Origin: Propionibacteriaceae bacterium | GTDB lineage: Bacteria > Actinomycetota > Actinomycetes > Propionibacteriales > Propionibacteriaceae | DNA length: 18,450 nt | Direction: 5' to 3' | Assembly: GCA_003153855.1 (NCBI GenBank) | Contig: PMBM01000109.1 | Span: 883-19,332, forward strand | Part shown: one piece after another, positions 7,376 to 14,176 of the stretch | Layout: the number at the start of each line of letters is the position of its first letter | Position numbering within the stretch: the stretch's first letter is position 1 | Notes under the pieces: generated by a model | Databases searched by the model: none | What the model was told of the DNA's origin: nothing | What the model saw: the letters and a program-made list of their open reading frames with translations, nothing else | Program-made: the position numbers and the translations under genes

Positions 7376-7540
7376 AGACCCGGGTTGGGCTGCTTATTCG
7401 GTTCGACGCGAAGGCTCTACGGACGAAAGCCCAGGTTGTGCAGGGAATACCGGCTCGTTGCATCCCGAGAACCTGCACAACGCGGGTCTTCGTTCGGGCA
7501 GGTGGGGACATCGCGGTCATATCCAGCCCAACCCGGGTCT
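7376..7540. repeat. 165-bp nested inverted-repeat element filling a convergent gap
   Basis: Outer arms AGACCCGGGTTGGGCTG (7376-7392) and its perfect reverse complement (7524-7540) are 17 bp long. Inside is a second dyad, GTTGTGCAGG (7435-7444) / CCTGCACAAC (7472-7481), which extends with mismatches to a 26-bp stem (7419-7444 / 7472-7497, 20 of 26 paired). The element begins one base after the AbiEi-like stop and its right arm overlaps the mpg stop, so it fills the convergent gap exactly. It could be a bidirectional terminator, a structured RNA or a miniature inverted-repeat element. No clear target-site duplication is visible and no protein is encoded. Confidence 0.8.
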
Positions 7541-8099
7541 AGCTGCGCGGCGATCTCACGTACGCGCTGACGCTGGGCTCTCCCGCCAGCCAGAACCTCC
7601 AGTGGGTGTCGGCCGCGCGGCTGATCCCGACGCGAGGGCCGCTGGTGACGATGCCGGACGCTGGCCCGTCGACCAGCGACGCGCGCGTCCCGTCGAGGGC
7701 CATGCCGGAGTCCGTCGCGGTGAGGCCGAGCGCCGAGCCGAGGTTGCCGGGGCCGCTGGCCAGACGCGCGTACGGGACGTGGCCGCGTCTCGTCCGTACA
7801 GCCTCAGCGCCGGCCACGACCTCACCCGCCCGCAGCAGCACGGCAGACGCTGTCCCCTCCACGTCGCAGACGACGTTGACGCACGAGTGGATGCCGTACG
7901 AGAGGTACACGTACAGCCGACCAGCCTTCCCGTACATGACGGCATTCCGCGGTGTCATGCCGCGCCAGGCGTGCGAGGCGGGATCGTCCTCGCCCTCGTA
8001 CGCCTCCACCTCCGTCAGCCGGATCGCGACGTCGTCGACGGTGAGCACGGCGCCCAGCAGCTCCGGCGCCACGAGGCGCGCCGGTCGGTCGAGGTCCAC
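7539..8099 (-). CDS. mpg: 3-methyladenine / alkyladenine DNA glycosylase (AAG/MPG family)
   Basis: A 186-residue monofunctional glycosylase that removes alkylated and deaminated purines in base-excision repair. The signature LTEVEAYEGEDDPASHAWRG has the catalytic Glu at E32 (ExEAY). It is followed by TPRNAVMYGKAGRLYVYLSYG (tyrosine-rich lesion pocket), HSCVNVVC, AVLLRAGEVV and LASGPGNLGSALGL, all family hallmarks. Length is normal. The start is GTG 8099 with no strong Shine-Dalgarno. It is divergent from the lipoprotein gene with only 34 bp between starts, and convergent with the AbiEi-like gene. Its TAG stop lies in the right arm of the palindromic element, which could act as its terminator. 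Confidence 0.94.
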   Translation of the reverse strand: MDLDRPARLVAPELLGAVLTVDDVAIRLTEVEAYEGEDDPASHAWRGMTPRNAVMYGKAGRLYVYLSYGIHSCVNVVCDVEGTASAVLLRAGEVVAGAEAVRTRRGHVPYARLASGPGNLGSALGLTATDSGMALDGTRASLVDGPASGIVTSGPRVGISRAADTHWRFWLAGEPSVSAYVRSPRS

Positions 8100-8124
8100 G
8101 CGGACCAGTCTGCCGTGCTCGCGC

Positions 8125-8130
8125 TAGCCT
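8125..8130 (+). promoter_or_regulatory. -10-like box for the lipoprotein gene
   Basis: TAGCCT (TAnnnT type) ends 3 nt before GTG 8134 and 6 nt before the in-frame GTG 8137. The 6-nt spacing favours leaderless translation from the second GTG. No convincing -35. Confidence 0.3.
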
Positions 8131-8133
8131 GTC

Positions 8134-9066
8134 GTGGTGCTCGGACGTCGCGCTCTGCTACGCGCTGCAGCCGGTGCGTTGGGTCTCGCCGGCTGCTCGG
8201 CAACGGTCTCGACTCCGCCGAGCAGCACACCTGTCCCCTCGTCGTCGGTCCCCGTCCGCGACTTCCTGCAACCCGGCGAGGCCACGGCTGTCGTCAAGGA
8301 GCTCATCGAGGCAGCGGGCACGATCAACGCGATCAAGGTCGAGATCTCAGTCCATGACGCCAGCCTGAGCATCGTGAGCGGCATGACCGCGACGACGTGG
8401 GCGTGGCGAAACGGGAAGATCGGGGTCGTCGACTCGGACACCCAGTACGTCGGTCAGAAGATCTTCGACCCCCGCGACTTCCACCTCTCCGACATCCAGA
8501 GCATGTTCGACACGGCGGCCACGCTCGCCAAGTCGAGCTCCGGGCAGCAGCTGCAGATCGTGGAGTACGCCGACCGCACGGTCTACATGACGGTCACCAC
8601 GAACCCCGAGTCGCTCACGGTGTTCTTCCGCCAGGACGGCAGCCTGGTCTCCCAGGTGGACCTCACGACACTGACGGGCATCCAGGAGGCGTACAACGAC
8701 GTCGTGGGGACGAAGCAGTACATCAACTCGCTCGGCATCCTCCCCAACCAGGGCGGTATGTACGTGGACGTGGCGGTGCTCGACACGATCGTGCGGACCG
8801 TACGGCAGCCGCGGCTGCCCGTGCGCACCGCGACCCGACGCGAGGACACCACGCTCGCCCCGTTCGACCCTGCCCTGGTCAAGCCGACGATCGTCGCGTC
8901 GTCGCTGGACCGGATCTGTGCGAAGGCGAACCTGCAGTCACCACCAGCCGGCTGGAGCCTCGAGGTCGACACCAAGGACAACACCGCCGAGCCGCGCATG
9001 TACTTCACGATCGCTGGTCAGCAGACCGTCATGACGCTGGACGGCGTGGACGTCACGCCCCACTGA
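8134..9066 (+). CDS. Putative exported lipoprotein, function unknown
   Basis: A protein of about 310 residues with a lipoprotein signal: GRRALLRAAAGALGLAGC, lipobox LAGC with the lipidated Cys at 21. The paired arginines before the hydrophobic stretch suggest possible Tat export. A Ser/Thr/Pro-rich linker follows (about 22-40), then a globular domain. The mature part has beta-rich segments (AIKVEISVHDASLSIV, TTWAWRNGKIGVVDSD, QIVEYADRTVYMTVTTNP) and ends GQQTVMTLDGVDVTPH. I do not recognise the family. It should be anchored on the outer face of the membrane. The start is GTG 8134 or GTG 8137. It converges on the metallopeptidase gene with an 18-bp gap and no visible terminator. Confidence 0.8.
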   Translation: MVLGRRALLRAAAGALGLAGCSATVSTPPSSTPVPSSSVPVRDFLQPGEATAVVKELIEAAGTINAIKVEISVHDASLSIVSGMTATTWAWRNGKIGVVDSDTQYVGQKIFDPRDFHLSDIQSMFDTAATLAKSSSGQQLQIVEYADRTVYMTVTTNPESLTVFFRQDGSLVSQVDLTTLTGIQEAYNDVVGTKQYINSLGILPNQGGMYVDVAVLDTIVRTVRQPRLPVRTATRREDTTLAPFDPALVKPTIVASSLDRICAKANLQSPPAGWSLEVDTKDNTAEPRMYFTIAGQQTVMTLDGVDVTPH

Positions 9067-9084
9067 GTCCTCAGGTGGGCCGCG

Positions 9085-9960
9085 TCAGCCGAGGTTCGTC
9101 GCGCTGAACGTGTCGCACTTCGTGTAGTCGCCGGACTTGAACCCGATCGAGGTCCAGTTCTTCCTCTGGGCGCTGGAGCCGTGCGTCCAGCTCTCCTGGT
9201 TGACGCTGCCGGTCTGGGCCTTCTGGATCTTGTCGTCGCCCACGGAGATCGCGGCGTCGATGATGCGGTTGAGGTCGTCCTGGGTCACGGCCTTGATCGC
9301 GCCGTTCGGGTCGTCGGTCGAGTGCCGGAACCAGACGCCGGCGTAGCAGTCGGCCTGGAGCTCGAGACGTACGGACGCCGATCCCGCACCTGTCTGGGAG
9401 CTGGACTGAGCCTTCGCCATCGTGCCGAGGAGGTTCTGGATGTGGTGGCCGAACTCGTGGGCCACGATGTAGGCCTCCGCCGCGTCGCCGCCCTTGGCCC
9501 CGAGCTGCGCGAGCAGCGTGCCCGTGTACGCGGTGTCGATGTAGATGATCTGGTCGACCGGGCAGTAGAACGGGCCGACCGACGAGGTCGCTGCACCGCA
9601 ACCGGTGTTGATCTGGTTCGTGAAGACCGTCATCGACGTGGCGCGGTAGACCTTGGGGACCGCGCCGGACCAGTACTGGCCGATGGAGGAGAGGTAGGCG
9701 TTCCAACGGCACTCGCGGTTCACCTGGATGTCCGAGCCCCTGGTGCAGCTCGTGACCGGGTTGACGGCCTGCGTGTCGCCGCTGCCGGTGCTGCCGCCGA
9801 GAAGCCCTGAGGGGTCGATCCCGAAGATGAGGGCGAGGATCATGACGATGATCGCGCCGCCGCCGCCCACGGCCAGGCGTCCGCCGCTGCTGCCCCTGCT
9901 CGCGCCGCCCGCTTGGTTGACCGACGCGCCCGAGATGTCAGCGCTGTCGCGATACTCCAT
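9085..9960 (-). CDS. Membrane-anchored neutral zinc metallopeptidase (YpfJ family)
   Basis: A 291-residue protein of the putative neutral zinc metallopeptidase family (PF04228 type). A short Gly/Ser-rich cytoplasmic tail is followed by one membrane segment (about 31-48, GGGGAIIVMILALIFGI), so the catalytic domain is extracellular. The zinc motif HEFGH spans residues 168-172 and a downstream RLELQADCYAGVW supplies the third-ligand region (E200/D204). Several cysteines (72, 84, 121, 133) may form disulfides. The reading frame extends to 10041, but ATG 9960 (MEYRDSADISGAS) is chosen because AAGGG lies 9 nt upstream and the extra 27 codons are low-complexity. A 6-bp hairpin at 9979-9995 lies in its leader. 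Natural substrate unknown. Confidence 0.9.
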   Translation of the reverse strand: MEYRDSADISGASVNQAGGASRGSSGGRLAVGGGGAIIVMILALIFGIDPSGLLGGSTGSGDTQAVNPVTSCTRGSDIQVNRECRWNAYLSSIGQYWSGAVPKVYRATSMTVFTNQINTGCGAATSSVGPFYCPVDQIIYIDTAYTGTLLAQLGAKGGDAAEAYIVAHEFGHHIQNLLGTMAKAQSSSQTGAGSASVRLELQADCYAGVWFRHSTDDPNGAIKAVTQDDLNRIIDAAISVGDDKIQKAQTGSVNQESWTHGSSAQRKNWTSIGFKSGDYTKCDTFSATNLG

Positions 9961-9978
9961 GTCCGGGTCCCTTCGCCG

Positions 9979-9995
9979 CCGCCCGAAGAGGGCGG
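9979..9995 (-). promoter_or_regulatory. Leader hairpin upstream of the metallopeptidase gene
   Basis: CCGCCC (9979-9984) and GGGCGG (9990-9995) form a GC-only 6-bp stem with a 5-nt loop, just upstream of the ribosome site. A -10-like TATGCT lies further upstream on the minus strand. It may tune translation. Confidence 0.35.
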
Positions 9996-10130
9996 GGTCA
10001 GCATACCGAGCCGCGCAGCGTCGATCAGGGAGACGGGGCAAGCTCTGTACGGGGTCGGCCCGTCCTCTGAAAAGCCTTCCCGGGCGTGAATCTCGGGAAC
10101 ACTGGTCTGACGATCAATCCGTGTCGTGAC

Positions 10131-10159
10131 TTGGTGTTGGCAGGAGGGCAAGTCATGAT
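10131..10159 (+). promoter_or_regulatory. Promoter of the Nudix gene, leaderless type
   Basis: TTGGTG (10131-10136), a 17-nt spacer, then CATGAT (10154-10159) six nt before ATG 10166. The geometry fits a leaderless transcript. The same stretch also contains AGGAGGG (10142-10148) that points to an out-of-frame ATG at 10155. Confidence 0.4.
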
Positions 10160-10165
10160 GGCTGG

Positions 10166-10876
10166 ATGCGGATCGTGGGCGTCCTCGCCGCCGGGAGGCC
10201 GGCGGAGATCACCCTGCCGGTCAGTCACGGCGTCGATCCGCACGCCACGCTGTGGGACGAGGGCTACTTCATCCAGCGTGTCCTCTCCGTGGCCGGGCCG
10301 GCCGAGAACATCGTCGTCACCGTGCAGGTCGCTCCCCACCACCATCCGGGAACGACGTTGCCGGTGCGGGATCGCGGCCTCGATCCGGGCCTCGTCATCC
10401 CTCCACACACGGCACCGGAGCAGCGGCAACGCGTGGCCGCCTACGCGATCGTCCTCTCGTCACGCGGCCTGCTCGCGACGCAGTTCTCGTCACGCACCGC
10501 AGTCCCCGGGCTCTGGGGGCTCCCCGGTGGCGGCCTCGACGAAGGCGAGAGCGCCGCGCGGGCGGTCATCCGGGAGATCGCCGAGGAGACAGGTCAGGTG
10601 GCCGAGATCGACCAGGTCCTCGACCTCCAGTCCGACCACTGGATCGGCCGCGCGCCCTCCGGCAGGATCGAGGACTTCCACGCCCTGCGCCTCATCTATG
10701 CCGCCACGTGCCAGGACCCCACCGACCCCGTGGTCCATGACGTCGGCGGTACGACCGCGGCGGCGCGCTGGCTGCCCGTACGACGGTGGCGGCGTTTCAG
10801 CTGGACCGCCGGCTTCAGGGCTGTCCTCGTCAAGCACCTCCCCGCCCTCGTACCCGCCGAGGACCAGCCCGCCTGA
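10166..10876 (+). CDS. Nudix hydrolase with an 85-residue N-terminal extension
   Basis: A 236-residue protein. The Nudix domain runs from about residue 88 (RVAAYAIVLSSRGLLATQFS) to 225. Its Nudix box is complete: G122-x5-E128-x7-R136-E137-I-x-E140-E141-x-G143, binding the metal for hydrolysis of a nucleoside diphosphate linked to another moiety. LPGGGLDEGE precedes the helix. The first 85 residues (MRIVGVLAAGRPAEITLPVS onwards) are not part of the fold and I do not recognise them. Substrate cannot be predicted. ATG 10166 is the only usable start, because an in-frame TGA lies at 10127-10129 with no ATG/GTG/TTG in between. The good Shine-Dalgarno at 10142 is 17 nt away and better placed for another frame, so leaderless initiation is more likely. 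Confidence 0.9.
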   Translation: MRIVGVLAAGRPAEITLPVSHGVDPHATLWDEGYFIQRVLSVAGPAENIVVTVQVAPHHHPGTTLPVRDRGLDPGLVIPPHTAPEQRQRVAAYAIVLSSRGLLATQFSSRTAVPGLWGLPGGGLDEGESAARAVIREIAEETGQVAEIDQVLDLQSDHWIGRAPSGRIEDFHALRLIYAATCQDPTDPVVHDVGGTTAAARWLPVRRWRRFSWTAGFRAVLVKHLPALVPAEDQPA

Positions 10877-10904
10877 TCCGTACCCGTCTCGACTCCCGTG
10901 AACG

Positions 10905-11073
10905 GTGGGTTATCGGCAGACTCGCAGACCGACCTCATGGTGACTTCCGAGATCAGGGGGTTATGGGTGTCCAGAACGGCCTCATAACCCGCAGAACACA
11001 GATCTCGCCGTCGAGAGCCTGGCCAACCCGTCTCATAACCCACGCAGCACGGAAGTCACGATCCGTGAGACGG
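10905..11073. repeat. Cluster of nested and overlapping inverted repeats in a convergent gap
   Basis: Perfect dyads include GTGACTTCCG/CGGAAGTCAC (10940-10949 / 11050-11059), CGAGATC/GATCTCG (10948-10954 / 11001-11007), GGGTTATG/CATAACCC (10958-10965 / 10983-10990), GTGGGTTAT/ATAACCCAC (10905-10913 / 11035-11043), CCGTCTCA/TGAGACGG (11028-11035 / 11066-11073) and CACGGA/TCCGTG (11048-11053 / 11062-11067). Some are nested and some exclude each other, so alternative folds are possible. CTCATAACCC also occurs as a direct repeat (10981-10990 and 11032-11041). The element lies between the ends of the Nudix and Bax-inhibitor genes and encodes no plausible protein. Confidence 0.75.
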
Positions 11074-11074
11074 C

Positions 11075-11123
11075 TCGTGCGCCCCCAACGCACGACTGGC
11101 CCGGACCCTGCGGTCCGAGCCAG
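11075..11123 (-). terminator. Tandem stem-loops after the Bax-inhibitor gene
   Basis: Two hairpins abut. TCGTGCG/CGCACGA (11075-11081 / 11089-11095) has a 7-nt loop. CTGGC-C-CGGACC / GGTCCG-A-GCCAG (11096-11107 / 11112-11123) is an 11-pair stem with one C/A mismatch and a 4-nt loop. The second begins 19 nt past the minus-strand stop at 11143. They can act on either strand. Confidence 0.7.
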
Positions 11124-11142
11124 CGCGTGGAGGTCGGGATGC

Positions 11143-12006
11143 TCAGCGACGGATGTAGCTGAGGATCCGGAGGATGTTCGTGTACAGCCAGACCATGGTG
11201 ACGGTGAGGCCGAAGGCCGCACGCCAGGACTCCGTTGAGGGAGCGCCCATCGCAATACCCTGCTCGATGCTCTGGAAGTCGTCGACCAGCGAGAGCACGG
11301 CGAGGACCACGCCGAGGCCGGCGAACAGCCAGGCCAGGCCGCCGACAGCGCCGGTGACCCCCGCGTACAGGCCGAGGTTGATCCCGAAGAACGACAGGGC
11401 GAAGCTGATCAGGCTCGCCACGACGACGCCGATCATCGACAGCATGACGATCTTGCGCACCTTGCTCGACAGCCGGAAGCCGCCGAACTTGAACGCAGCG
11501 AGCGTGATGGCCGCGGCCACGAATGTGCCGAGGACCGCCTGCAGGACGATGCCGGGGTAGTACGTCTCGAACAGCATGCTGAAGCCGCCGATGAAGACGC
11601 CTTCGATGACCGCGAACGTGACAGCGAGGACCGGGCCGACCTTACGGCGGACCGCCACGATGAGCGGGACGATGAAGGCCACAAGCCCGGAGACGAGCGC
11701 CACTGGCAGGAGCAAGTTGAACGGCAGGAACCTCGCAGCGGCGAAGGCGACACCCATCATGAGCCCCATCGTGATGGAGGTCTTGGTGATGACGTCGTCG
11801 ACCGTCATGCGGTCGACCTGCTGCGGTGCCGACGGCCTGTACTGCGGGCCGTCGTTCAGCTCTCCCGCGAGCGGCTGCTGGCCGTACTGCGTATAGGGCT
11901 GGCCGTACTGCGCGCCGTAGCTCTGGTCGTTCGGCTGCTGGGTCGGTTGGCCCTGCGCCATGTTGTGCGTCCAGGCGTCAGGACGTGAGAGGACCGGATT
12001 GGCCAC
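11143..12006 (-). CDS. Bax inhibitor-1 / YccA family membrane protein
   Basis: A protein of about 287 residues. A cytoplasmic tail of about 70 residues is rich in Gln, Tyr and Pro (YGAQYGQPYTQYGQQ), followed by MTVDDVITKTSITMG and seven hydrophobic segments, the layout of the actinobacterial Bax1-I/YccA family (PF12811 type). Relatives are membrane proteins linked to calcium leak or to modulation of FtsH proteolysis; no role can be assigned here. The start is GTG 12006, because AAGGAAGG lies 6 nt upstream; the in-frame ATG at 12036 would put that ribosome site inside the coding sequence. A -10-like TAGACT (12040-12045, minus strand) lies upstream. The stop is followed by tandem hairpins. Confidence 0.9.
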   Translation of the reverse strand: MANPVLSRPDAWTHNMAQGQPTQQPNDQSYGAQYGQPYTQYGQQPLAGELNDGPQYRPSAPQQVDRMTVDDVITKTSITMGLMMGVAFAAARFLPFNLLLPVALVSGLVAFIVPLIVAVRRKVGPVLAVTFAVIEGVFIGGFSMLFETYYPGIVLQAVLGTFVAAAITLAAFKFGGFRLSSKVRKIVMLSMIGVVVASLISFALSFFGINLGLYAGVTGAVGGLAWLFAGLGVVLAVLSLVDDFQSIEQGIAMGAPSTESWRAAFGLTVTMVWLYTNILRILSYIRR

Positions 12007-12100
12007 GAGGTGCCTTCCTTCAGAAATGGGAACCACGCCAGTCTAGCCAACGACCTTGTGAGACGGCCCTTTCCCAGCGGCCGCTCAGGGTTGCCCCGGA

Positions 12101-13768
12101 CTAGACGAGCACCGCGGAGGCCCTGGTCCCCAGGGTCGCTTTCAAGGTACGCATGCCGCCTGAGAGCATCGACGAGTCGAAGCCCTCCTGGGTGAGGATC
12201 CGGTGCGCGAGGTACGAGCGGACGCCGGCCGCGCACATGACAGCCACGGGCCGACCGACGGCGGCCGCACGGATGTCTTCGAGCCGGTCCCGTACCTCGG
12301 TGTGCGCCACCTGCAACGAACCAGGCAGGTGTCCGGAGGCGAACTCGGCCGGGCTGCGTACGTCGAGGACCAGCCGCTCGGCCATGACGGCCTCGAGGTC
12401 GTCGGCGTACCAGAGCTTGAGCGTCCCGTTGAGCAGGTTCTCCCCGGCCATACCCGCCATGTTGACCGGGTCCTTGGCCGACCCGTACGGCGGTGCGTAC
12501 GCCAGGTCGAGGTCCATGAGGTCGGCCACGCCGAGCCCGCCGCGGATCGCGGTCGCGAGTACGTCGATGCGCTTCTCGGCACCGTCCGGCCCGACGGCTT
12601 GCGCGCCGAGCAGCAGTCCGTCGCCGGCCCGGAAGTGCACCAGCAGGTCGATCGTCGAGGCGCCCGGGAAGTAGCCCGCGTGGTTGTTCGGGTGCAGGTG
12701 GAGCGTGTGGTACTCGATGCCCGCCGCGTCGAGGGAGGCACGATTCGCGCCGGTCATCGCCGCGGTGAGGTCGCCGATCCGTACGACAGCCGTACCCATC
12801 GCGGTCGGCATCGGTCGCGCCGACACGGGGCGGAAGATCGCGTCGGCCACCAGACGGCCCGCGCGGTTCGCAGGGCCGGCGAGCGCCACGGGACGCCGGG
12901 CGCCCGTGACGGCATCCGTGCTCACGACCGCGTCGCCCACCGCGTACACATCGGGCAGGTTCGTACGGCCATGGGCGTCGGTCACCATCGCGCCACGCTC
13001 GCACGTCACGCCGGCGGCCTCGAAGACCTTCGTGTCCGGCCGTACGCCGACCGAGAGCACGACGATGTCGGCGGCCAGGCGGGTACCGTCGGCGAGCACC
13101 ACGGTGTCGTGCGCGTCACCGGACACCACCTCGGACGCGCCGACGCCCTCGCGGACGTCGATGCCAAGGCGGCGCAGCTCGTCGGACACCATCGAGGCCA
13201 TCTCGGTCTCCAGTGGCGGCAGGACGTGCGGGGCGAGCTCGACCAGTGTCGTGGCGAGCCCCCGCAGCGCGAGGGCCTCGGCGGCCTCGATGCCGATGAA
13301 GCCGGCGCCGAGAACGACGGCGGTCGTGGCGCCGTCGAGCACGGCCTCACGCATCGCGACCGCGTCACCGACGGTGCGCAACGTCTGTACGCGCGGCGAG
13401 TCGATGCCGGGGAGCGGTGGCCTGATCGCGGCGGCGCCTGGGGACAGGACGAGCGCGTCGTACGAGATGGTCTGGGTCTCGCCGCCGACGGAGACCGTGA
13501 CGGTCTTCGCCGCGGCGTCGAGGCCGACCACGTCGTGGCGGACACGTACGTCGAGGTTCAGCTGGGCGGCGAGCGACGCGGGCGTCTGGATGAGGAGTGC
13601 GGACTCGTCGGTGATCTCTCCCCCGACGAAGTACGGAAGGCCGCAGTTGGCGAACGACACGTACGGGCCGCGCTCCAGGACGATGATCTCCGCCGACTCG
13701 TCGAGGCGACGTGCGCGCGCCGCAGCGCTCATGCCGCCGGCGACCCCGCCGACGACGACGAGCCTCAC
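12101..13768 (-). CDS. CoA-disulfide/persulfide reductase-like flavoprotein with C-terminal rhodanese domain
   Basis: A 555-residue FAD/NAD(P)H pyridine-nucleotide-disulfide oxidoreductase. The FAD site is VVGGVAGGMSAAARARR (residues 5-21). The single active-site Cys is C42 in SFANCGLPYFVGG, the CoADR-type motif. NAD(P)H binding is VVLGAGFIGIEAAEAL; YAVGDAV contacts FAD. HAGYFPGA and AYAPPYGSAKDPVNMAGM hold tyrosines typical of CoA-disulfide reductases. Residues about 465-555 form a rhodanese domain (LVLDVRSPAEFASGHLPGSL) with catalytic C512 in MCAAGVRS. This fused architecture (CoADR-RHD) reduces CoA disulfides, persulfides or polysulfides. The GTG start overlaps the thioredoxin stop by 4 nt, so the two are co-translated and share the promoter at 14148-14176. 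NADH oxidase is the main alternative label; the rhodanese fusion argues for sulfane-sulfur chemistry. Confidence 0.92.
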   Translation of the reverse strand: MRLVVVGGVAGGMSAAARARRLDESAEIIVLERGPYVSFANCGLPYFVGGEITDESALLIQTPASLAAQLNLDVRVRHDVVGLDAAAKTVTVSVGGETQTISYDALVLSPGAAAIRPPLPGIDSPRVQTLRTVGDAVAMREAVLDGATTAVVLGAGFIGIEAAEALALRGLATTLVELAPHVLPPLETEMASMVSDELRRLGIDVREGVGASEVVSGDAHDTVVLADGTRLAADIVVLSVGVRPDTKVFEAAGVTCERGAMVTDAHGRTNLPDVYAVGDAVVSTDAVTGARRPVALAGPANRAGRLVADAIFRPVSARPMPTAMGTAVVRIGDLTAAMTGANRASLDAAGIEYHTLHLHPNNHAGYFPGASTIDLLVHFRAGDGLLLGAQAVGPDGAEKRIDVLATAIRGGLGVADLMDLDLAYAPPYGSAKDPVNMAGMAGENLLNGTLKLWYADDLEAVMAERLVLDVRSPAEFASGHLPGSLQVAHTEVRDRLEDIRAAAVGRPVAVMCAAGVRSYLAHRILTQEGFDSSMLSGGMRTLKATLGTRASAVLV

Positions 13769-14139
13769 TTGGTGGCCTCTGCGCTCTCACGGGCCGCGAT
13801 CTGGGCACGGACGTCGTCCATGTCGAGGTCCCGTACGGCTGTGATCACCCGCTCCAGCTGAGGCGCGTTGAGCGCGCCGGGCTGCGAGAAGACGATGATG
13901 CCGTCGCGGAACGCCATGAGGGTCGGGATCGACGTGATCTGGAAGCCCCCGCTCAGCTGCGGCTCCGCCTCCGTGTCGACCTTGCCGAAGACGATGTCCG
14001 TGTGGGTCTCGGACGACTTCTCGAACACGGGGCCGAACGCCCGGCACGGCGGGCACCAGGCAGCCCAGAAGTCGAGAAGGACGATGCCCTCGGACACAAC
14101 GTCCTCGAAGGTATCGGTGGTGATCTGTCGCGTTGCCAT
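13765..14139 (-). CDS. trxA: Thioredoxin with WCPPC active site
   Basis: A 124-residue thioredoxin-fold protein, cytoplasmic (no signal peptide). The active site is W28-C-P-P-C32, where classical thioredoxins have WCGPC; the cis-proline loop is SIPT with P72. LLDFWAAWC and LMAFRDGIIVFSQPGAL match thioredoxin strands. WCPPC raises redox potential in engineered thioredoxins and occurs in natural paralogues, so this may be a specialised rather than housekeeping thioredoxin. The ATG 14139 has almost no leader: the -10 box ends 8 nt before it. It is first in a two-gene operon with the rhodanese-fused flavoprotein (GTGA overlap). A likely role is to reduce persulfides or protein thiols made by its partner (inference). 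Confidence 0.92.
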   Translation of the reverse strand: MATRQITTDTFEDVVSEGIVLLDFWAAWCPPCRAFGPVFEKSSETHTDIVFGKVDTEAEPQLSGGFQITSIPTLMAFRDGIIVFSQPGALNAPQLERVITAVRDLDMDDVRAQIAARESAEATK

Positions 14140-14147
14140 GCCTCGAC

Positions 14148-14176
14148 TCTATACCCCTTGGGGTATCAAACTCAAA
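14148..14176 (-). promoter_or_regulatory. Promoter of the thioredoxin-flavoprotein operon
   Basis: On the minus strand, TTTGAG (14171-14176) as -35, a 17-nt spacer, and TATAGA (14148-14153) as -10, 8 nt before the thioredoxin ATG. It is the best sigma-70-like promoter in the window, and the palindrome at 14151-14166 lies within it. Confidence 0.65.

Noticed and set aside
7303..7542. Small open frames across the palindromic gap (7303-7542, 7385-7570)
   Set aside because: They read through the end of the AbiEi-like gene and the inverted repeats, with no ribosome site and no protein-like composition.
7376..11123. CRISPR array or insertion sequence at the two repeat-rich gaps
   Set aside because: No regularly spaced direct repeats with unique spacers, no cas genes, no transposase. 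The structures are inverted repeats only.
12060..12100. AGCGGCCGCT palindrome with flanking CCC/AGGG between the Bax-inhibitor and flavoprotein genes as a terminator
   Set aside because: The dyad has no loop and the flanking pairing needs a bulge, so support is too weak to list it.
12203..13861. Long plus-strand open frames opposite the flavoprotein (12203-13861, 12684-13844)
   Set aside because: Shadow frames of the CoADR-rhodanese gene, with no recognisable motif.
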